A stretch of 41,479 bases of DNA from Flavobacteriaceae bacterium (lineage in GTDB: Bacteria > Bacteroidota > Bacteroidia > Flavobacteriales > Flavobacteriaceae), in contig NZFW01000020.1 of assembly GCA_002690805.1 (NCBI GenBank), positions 220,777 to 262,255 on the forward strand, given 5' to 3'. The position numbers and the translations under genes were made by a program. Below are positions 36,515-41,479 of this stretch, piece by piece. The notes under the pieces were generated by a model, which was not told where the DNA came from, did no database searches, and saw nothing but the letters and a program-made list of their open reading frames with translations. Each line of letters begins with the position of its first letter. The stretch's first letter is position 1.

Positions 36515-37855
36515 ATGCGTCAATTTTTTCACATATACATTTTCTTAGCATGTAGTTTTTTATATTCTCAAAGCTCAAATGATTTTTATCAAATAATAAA
36601 TCAAACTAATGCTAGTAGAATTGAAAATGACATCAAAATCCTAGCTAATTTTGGCACAAGACACTCTCTAAGCGATACTATTTCTAATTCAAGAGGAATT
36701 GGAGCTGCTAGAAGATGGATTAAGTCCGAATTTGAAAAAATTTCTAAAAATTGTAATAATTGTTTAGAAGTTTTTTATCAAAAAAATTATTACACAGAGG
36801 ACGACGGACCAAGAATTGTAAAACCCGTGTGGATTAATAATGTTGTTGCTATTCAAAAAGGAAGAAAATTTCCAAATCGATTTATTATTATGAGTGGTGA
36901 TATTGACTCTAGAATATCTGATCCAAACAACTTCACTAGTGATTCTCCAGGGGCTAATGATAATGCATCTGGAATGGCAGGAACAATTGAAGCTGCTAGG
37001 ATTCTTTCTAAATATAATTTCGATAACAGCATTATCTACGTTGGACTCTCAGGAGAAGAACAGGGTCTTTTTGGAGGTAAAGGTCTTGCTAACTTCGCAA
37101 AAAAAAGAAAATGGGATATAATAGGTATACTTAACAATGATATGATTGGTAATATTGAAGGAGTTGACGGAGTTATAGACAATAGAACTTTTAGAATATT
37201 CTCAGAACCAACACCTCCTACTGAAACTGAGAATGAAAGAAATGCAAGAAGATTTTACGGAGGAGAAGTTGACGGTATTTCTAGACAGCTAGCTAGGTAT
37301 ATATATAAAAATGTAAAAAAATACATGCCTGAAATGAACCCACTTTTAATTTATCGCTTGGATAGATTTGGAAGAGGAGGGCATCATCGACCATTCAATG
37401 ATTTAGGTTATGCAGGAGTCAGAATAATGGAAGCACATGAAAATTATAATAGACAACACCAAGATATAAGAAATGAAAATGGCATAAGTTACGGTGACGT
37501 TATTAATGGTGTCAATTTTGATTATGCTGCCAAATTAACAGCCGTAAATGCAATTAACCTGGCAAGTATTGCATGGTCTCCTCCAACAGTAAAATCCTTA
37601 TCAATTGGAGGGGTTGTTGAACCTTCTGTTAAATTTAAATGGGAGGCAATAAATGATAAGTCAATTAAAGGTTATAAAATTTATTGGAGAGATACAACAA
37701 GTCCCTTTTGGGAAAAAAGTCGATTTGTTGGTAAATTATCTAAATATACTCTTAAAGGAATAGTGATTGATAATTTCTTATTTGGAATATCTACTGTTGG
37801 AGAAAATGGTTTAGAAAGTCCAGTAGTTTTCCCTAATAAGGTTTTTAGAGATTAG
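36515..37855 (+). CDS. Exported M28-family metallopeptidase with Fn3-like C-terminal domain
   Basis: The 446-residue protein has a signal peptide (about 1-19). The M28 domain (about 30-345) has GANDNASG (Asp149), SGEEQGLFG (Glu181/182), NNDMIGN (Asp209) and a candidate His in NRQHQD (His315), the usual metal and catalytic ligands. The first ligand, normally His in a G-H-x-D-S motif, is Asp129 here (GDIDSR). A C-terminal region (about 360-446) resembles a fibronectin type III-like domain (KWEAINDKSIKGYKIYWRD). I chose the ATG at 36515 over an upstream TTG at 36497. The end overlaps the sprF gene by 4 bases, convergent. Confidence 0.88.
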   Translation: MRQFFHIYIFLACSFLYSQSSNDFYQIINQTNASRIENDIKILANFGTRHSLSDTISNSRGIGAARRWIKSEFEKISKNCNNCLEVFYQKNYYTEDDGPRIVKPVWINNVVAIQKGRKFPNRFIIMSGDIDSRISDPNNFTSDSPGANDNASGMAGTIEAARILSKYNFDNSIIYVGLSGEEQGLFGGKGLANFAKKRKWDIIGILNNDMIGNIEGVDGVIDNRTFRIFSEPTPPTETENERNARRFYGGEVDGISRQLARYIYKNVKKYMPEMNPLLIYRLDRFGRGGHHRPFNDLGYAGVRIMEAHENYNRQHQDIRNENGISYGDVINGVNFDYAAKLTAVNAINLASIAWSPPTVKSLSIGGVVEPSVKFKWEAINDKSIKGYKIYWRDTTSPFWEKSRFVGKLSKYTLKGIVIDNFLFGISTVGENGLESPVVFPNKVFRD

Positions 37856-38868
37856 TAATAATTATCTATACTTAATCTTCTATAATCACCTCTTCTATTT
37901 CTTAAGTAAGGACTGAAATCAAAAGTTAAAAATACTTCAAAAGTACTTGGTGAATATGCTTTTGATGGATCTTTTCTTGATGGAAAATTATACAACGTAC
38001 CAAACTCAAAATTCTCATATGATAGGGCAACTGAAATACCCATATTTAACATAGAAAAACTTTCTACGCTCTTCATTGACTGATTTAAACCAATTGAAAA
38101 CTCACCAAATTGAAATTCTTCTGAAAGAAAAATATCAGTGCTATAAGATGATTGAGAAATATTAGTAAAAGCATAAAAAGTTGAATATCTAGGTAAAAAT
38201 CCTTGATCATATGGGTTTATATTAAATTCATATGCTCCTTGTATAGAAAAACGAATAGGCATTTTATATTCCTCATTTTCTTTATTGTAGGAAATATTTG
38301 GTTGATTAAGATGTTGAGCACTAAAACCAACTAGATATTTATCAGAATGAATAATAAATGAAGCACCTAAGTCAAGGTAATTAGCATTTCCAATTAAAGG
38401 AGCTAAGGGGTCAAGTGATTGAGCTTGAAGAAATCCAGATACAAGTGACAATTGATCCTCAAAAACTAACTTACTTGTGTCTAATTTGGAACCTCCCATT
38501 CCTAATGTTATTGAAGGCAAGAAAAAATCTTGATTATCTAATTGAATTTTATATATAAAGCTCAATGAGGGTTTTGTATATACCAAACCAGCATTATCCA
38601 TTGTATAGGAATACATGTCAACTCCAAGTGAAAAATAGTCTGAGTCAAACGAAATAGCTCCAAAAAAATATCTACTTTCAATTCCTTGATTAGAAACTAG
38701 GCCAATTGAATTATATAAAACACCTGTCTTGTTCATGTTATTTAATCCCATAAAACTAGGATTAGATTTCTGCATGAATCTTGAATGACTTACTATTAGA
38801 TCATCTTGAGCCGAAAGCTTAAAAACAATCAACATTATTAAAAATAATATGTAGTTTATTTTTTTCAT
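37852..38868 (-). CDS. PorP/SprF family type IX secretion membrane protein
   Basis: The 338-residue protein has a signal peptide (about 1-20, ending LSAQ), then alternating beta-strand segments of an outer-membrane barrel. N-terminal SHSRFMQKSNPSFMG is the PorP/SprF start, and GNANYLDLGASFIIHSDKYL a typical central stretch. SprF-type proteins partner with the adhesin encoded next to them, helping type IX export or anchoring. It starts 1 base after the SprB-like gene and is surely cotranscribed. Confidence 0.92.
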   Translation of the reverse strand: MKKINYILFLIMLIVFKLSAQDDLIVSHSRFMQKSNPSFMGLNNMNKTGVLYNSIGLVSNQGIESRYFFGAISFDSDYFSLGVDMYSYTMDNAGLVYTKPSLSFIYKIQLDNQDFFLPSITLGMGGSKLDTSKLVFEDQLSLVSGFLQAQSLDPLAPLIGNANYLDLGASFIIHSDKYLVGFSAQHLNQPNISYNKENEEYKMPIRFSIQGAYEFNINPYDQGFLPRYSTFYAFTNISQSSYSTDIFLSEEFQFGEFSIGLNQSMKSVESFSMLNMGISVALSYENFEFGTLYNFPSRKDPSKAYSPSTFEVFLTFDFSPYLRNRRGDYRRLSIDNYY

Positions 38869-38869
38869 A

Positions 38870-41479
38870 TCATCTTAAAAGTAAAAATGTTCCATCCCTA
38901 AATACTGATACATCATCCATGGTTTTTCCCTCAAGTGTATATATAAAGTATGGTGTAATTATATCTTTTGCATTATCAACAGAAAGATCTGGACCACACC
39001 AACCATTGAGTGTTATTGCCTCTTTTGTTGGATCTGCAGGAGGTACGCCAATTTCTTGATAAAGAAGTGCTCCTTGAGCATCATATACTCTAAATGTTAC
39101 TTCAACTAGTCCATTAAATAATGGTTTAAAACACTGATTGTATATATCTCCATTTGGTGTAAATACATTTGGCGATAAAACATTATATCCTTTTCCAACC
39201 TTAATAGTCTGTGTAAGTTCAGCAACACATCCAATATCATTATAAATTCTAAGGGTCACATAGTAAGTTCCTGCAATTGCATACTCATGTACAATTGGAT
39301 TTGGTTGATTTCTTTCTAATCTTTCAGATTGAGTACCATCACCAAAAATAAATTCAAATGAATCATATTCATCTTCGGACAAATCCCTAAATGTAATATC
39401 TTCTCTAGCTATATATTGTGATGATTGTTGGAAACTAATTGAAGTAAAATCAAATAAAGGATTACCAATTCCAACACTAATTTGTCTAGCTAAGCCACAT
39501 CCAGCATCATTTAAAACTTCTAATCGTGCAGATGTTTGAGGATCATCAATTTCTACTATATATTGATCTTCTCCAACAATTGTACTTTTTACTGGTTTTG
39601 AGTTGTAAAAAAATGATAAAGGACCTGTACCACCATCAAAAACATCTATATAAATAGTTCCAGCATTTCCTTGACATAAATCTGGACTTACTATAGGTCC
39701 TTCTCTTATTTGTAAAACATTTTCATTTGCAACATTTATCACACCTTGAATCTGATTATTAGAAATATTAGGCCCTGCACAATTTGACAAGCCTGCAGGA
39801 ATAATTGTATATCTATAATTGCCTTCAGCCAAATTATTTAAACTTGTAAAGCCTGTAAAATCAACAGAACCATTTGTTCCATCTAGAGGGGTCCAATTAG
39901 CAGTACTAACTGTAGTATTTAACATTTGTAAACGAGTAGTTTTAGTAACTATTTCTAATGAAATTGATGCTCCAGACTCTGTTTCAATTCTAATTTGAAC
40001 ATCTTGAAGTGTTCCACCATTATTTGCAGATTCAATAGAAGAACTAAATTGTGGGGAGCTATCTATTGCTTGAGCCATTTCCTTAACTACAGACTCTATA
40101 GGCTCACTTGGTGATTGAGTAGTATAAGTAAATGGTATACTATTTACTAAAACTGAGTAAACTTCCAAACTATCTGTATCAGCCTCGACACCTTGAAATA
40201 AAAGAATTGCCTCATCATCATCGATTTCAGCCCCCTGAACTTCCCATGTTATAACGTATGGAGTAGAATTTGATGAACCGTCTTGGTTATCAATAGATAT
40301 TGCTATAGTTCCGTCCTCTGCGTCAATTTGACAACTTACAGGTAAACTAGATGATCCTGAAGCATCAGCTACTCCATTGACTACTATCTCATTGAATTCA
40401 GAAACAAAATTAAATTGAGCAGTTGTATTTCCATTTTGATCCTGAATTGTACATCCATTTTTATCTTGAATGCTTAATTGATATGCTCCGGGTAAAGGTA
40501 AAAATGATACGTTATTACTTAAACTATTAAACACTGTTGAATTTGCAGTTGAATTTGGATCTGGATAATATGTCCATGTTAAGTTATAATATGGTTGTCC
40601 TGATACATCCAAAAATGGTGTTCCTCCTGTTATAAGGAATTGATCAAAAAATGGATCTTGATAACTTTCATAGCAAGCACTAATTGTAAAATCTGTTTGA
40701 CCAGAATAGTTAATTGGTGTAATATCAGCAATGGTAAAGTTTAAAAGAACCAAACATCCTGTTTGTGTATTTTCAACCTCTAAGACATAATTGTTAGGAT
40801 CAAGATTTTGAATCAATACTATATTAGTGGCTAAATTTGGTGTATAAAAGTTTCCAGATAAAACATTTGTAGCAAGTGAACTAGTTGGAGTTGAGGAAAT
40901 TGATGATCCATTTGAAACTGTACTTTGCAGAAGAGTCCCATTAAGAGTAAATTCGAATACGGTTGGATCTGGTATTAAATCAAACTGACCATTACCTAAT
41001 TTGAAACTAATTGATGCTGTGTTTTTGACACATGTGATTTCATCAAACTCTACATTTTGAATCTGTAATTTACTTGGGTCATCAATTTCAAACTCATAAC
41101 CACCTTGAGTTAAGTTTTCAACAAGCATACTTCCACAGCCTGAAGAATCAGTAACCACACCTCGATAATATCCTATATTTAATCCTGTAAGCACTTCAAA
41201 TCCTGCTGTTCCAGGCACTTCATTCCAAACTGTTTGTGCAGTTACAGAAATCGGAGATAAATTCATTGTTAAACCATAAACTGGTGTAATTGAAACAGCT
41301 TGAGCAGAATTAATAATTTGAGACTTAACAGATATACTTGAACCAATCAAAAATGCATCTAATGACGGATCACTATTAATTATAGTTGCTAAGTCAGATG
41401 CGATGTCTAAAATAGTTGTACTGTTGGTTATAACAATTGAAGAATTAAATGTTGTTCCGTTTATTATAACTCCAAGTGT
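38870..41479 (-). CDS. SprB-like gliding-motility adhesin with T9SS type B C-terminal domain, N-terminus cut by the window edge
   Basis: The frame is open to the right edge without a stop, so at least 869 residues are seen and the N-terminus is missing. SprB-like repeats are visible as cysteine-started blocks (ITCVKNTASISFKLGNG, VSCQIDAEDGTIAISIDN) ending in forms like GAYQLSIQDKNGC. A PKD-like domain has FIFGDGTQSE and YYVTLRIYNDIGC. The C-terminus, LSPNVFTPNGDIYNQCF, then FRVYDAQGALLYQ, then NGWCGPD, is the gliding motility-associated (CHU_C, T9SS type B) sorting region. An odd second module occurs twice, near the right edge and near 39950-40162. sprF follows by 1 base. It is a surface protein for adhesion or gliding. 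Confidence 0.9.
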   Translation of the reverse strand, partial: TLGVIINGTTFNSSIVITNSTTILDIASDLATIINSDPSLDAFLIGSSISVKSQIINSAQAVSITPVYGLTMNLSPISVTAQTVWNEVPGTAGFEVLTGLNIGYYRGVVTDSSGCGSMLVENLTQGGYEFEIDDPSKLQIQNVEFDEITCVKNTASISFKLGNGQFDLIPDPTVFEFTLNGTLLQSTVSNGSSISSTPTSSLATNVLSGNFYTPNLATNIVLIQNLDPNNYVLEVENTQTGCLVLLNFTIADITPINYSGQTDFTISACYESYQDPFFDQFLITGGTPFLDVSGQPYYNLTWTYYPDPNSTANSTVFNSLSNNVSFLPLPGAYQLSIQDKNGCTIQDQNGNTTAQFNFVSEFNEIVVNGVADASGSSSLPVSCQIDAEDGTIAISIDNQDGSSNSTPYVITWEVQGAEIDDDEAILLFQGVEADTDSLEVYSVLVNSIPFTYTTQSPSEPIESVVKEMAQAIDSSPQFSSSIESANNGGTLQDVQIRIETESGASISLEIVTKTTRLQMLNTTVSTANWTPLDGTNGSVDFTGFTSLNNLAEGNYRYTIIPAGLSNCAGPNISNNQIQGVINVANENVLQIREGPIVSPDLCQGNAGTIYIDVFDGGTGPLSFFYNSKPVKSTIVGEDQYIVEIDDPQTSARLEVLNDAGCGLARQISVGIGNPLFDFTSISFQQSSQYIAREDITFRDLSEDEYDSFEFIFGDGTQSERLERNQPNPIVHEYAIAGTYYVTLRIYNDIGCVAELTQTIKVGKGYNVLSPNVFTPNGDIYNQCFKPLFNGLVEVTFRVYDAQGALLYQEIGVPPADPTKEAITLNGWCGPDLSVDNAKDIITPYFIYTLEGKTMDDVSVFRDGTFLLLR
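39950..40162 (-). repeat. Second copy of a repeated protein module in the SprB-like adhesin
   Basis: Coding for YSVLVNSIPFTYTTQ, VVKEMAQAIDSSPQF and VQIRIETESG, this segment follows the same pattern as the first module at 41276-41479: a strand-rich V-x-V/I-N-x-x-x-F start, a helix ending in A-x-x-I-N/D-S-x-P, then a strand. Match is by pattern, not a measured alignment. Confidence 0.5.
41276..41479 (-). repeat. First copy of the same protein module in the SprB-like adhesin
   Basis: Codes for GVIINGTTFNSSIVITN, ILDIASDLATIINSDPSL and ISVKSQIINSAQAVSITP. It may begin beyond the edge. The V-I-I-N-G-x-x-F start, central helix with A-x-I-I-N-S-D-P, and the final strand match the second copy. Confidence 0.5.

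Noticed and set aside
1-41479. Mobile elements, phage, CRISPR arrays, tRNA or rRNA genes
   Set aside because: No transposase or integrase motifs, no spaced direct repeats, and no cloverleaf-like sequence seen; gaps are too short to hide one.

Overview
The window is a strongly AT-rich stretch of a bacterial chromosome that most likely comes from a marine-type member of the Flavobacteriia (Bacteroidota). The evidence is a PorP/SprF gene next to a SprB-like adhesin with a gliding-motility C-terminal domain (type IX secretion), a DUF6495 gene beside hisS, a DUF4199 protein, a zinc-free type B L31, a CarB shortened to the usual flavobacterial length, and promoters of the Bacteroidota form (TTTG, about 19-20 nt, TAnnTTTG). 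Genes are packed tightly: no gene-free stretch exceeds about 135 bases, and several neighbours overlap. I see no tRNA, rRNA, CRISPR array, insertion sequence or phage genes.

Layout. Positions 1-2711 (minus) hold most of a secreted Asp-box/VPS10-type beta-propeller protein that runs off the left edge. A fatty acid hydroxylase family gene (plus) then converges on hisS. Next on the minus strand come the DUF6495 gene and the ribosomal operon rpsF-rpsR-rplI, with a clear promoter and a clear terminator, then priA and a YihY-family membrane protein. From 10.3 to 15.0 kb (plus) lie rlmH-rdgB, a CarboxypepD_reg-like exported protein, and purB with an S41 lipoprotein protease. carB and rpmH (minus) follow, separated by a strong terminator.

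From 18.2 to 22.1 kb there is a mix of small genes: a TPR-like membrane protein, an alpha/beta hydrolase, a degenerate small GNAT-like protein overlapping the end of mtaB, rpmE2 and DUF4199. From 22.2 to 27.9 kb a compact plus-strand cluster encodes a GT2 glycosyltransferase, a phosphohexomutase, an MsbA-like ABC exporter and an RsmB/NOP-family rRNA methyltransferase. purL follows.

From 31.6 to 36.4 kb lies a fatty-acid utilisation locus: an acyl-CoA ligase, then a MarR regulator with a near-perfect palindromic operator over its own promoter, an acyl-CoA dehydrogenase, and a translationally coupled DUF998-like membrane protein. The right end carries an M28 peptidase converging on sprF and a SprB-like adhesin that runs off the right edge.

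Most of the window is housekeeping: translation, purine and pyrimidine synthesis, DNA restart, rRNA and tRNA modification. The points most worth a second look are the MarR operator and the short beta-oxidation operon behind it, the repeated module in the SprB-like adhesin, the GNAT-like protein without an acetyl-CoA loop, the M28 peptidase with Asp at the first metal-ligand position, and the terminator just upstream of carB. I did not find a convincing new multi-gene defence or mobile system.
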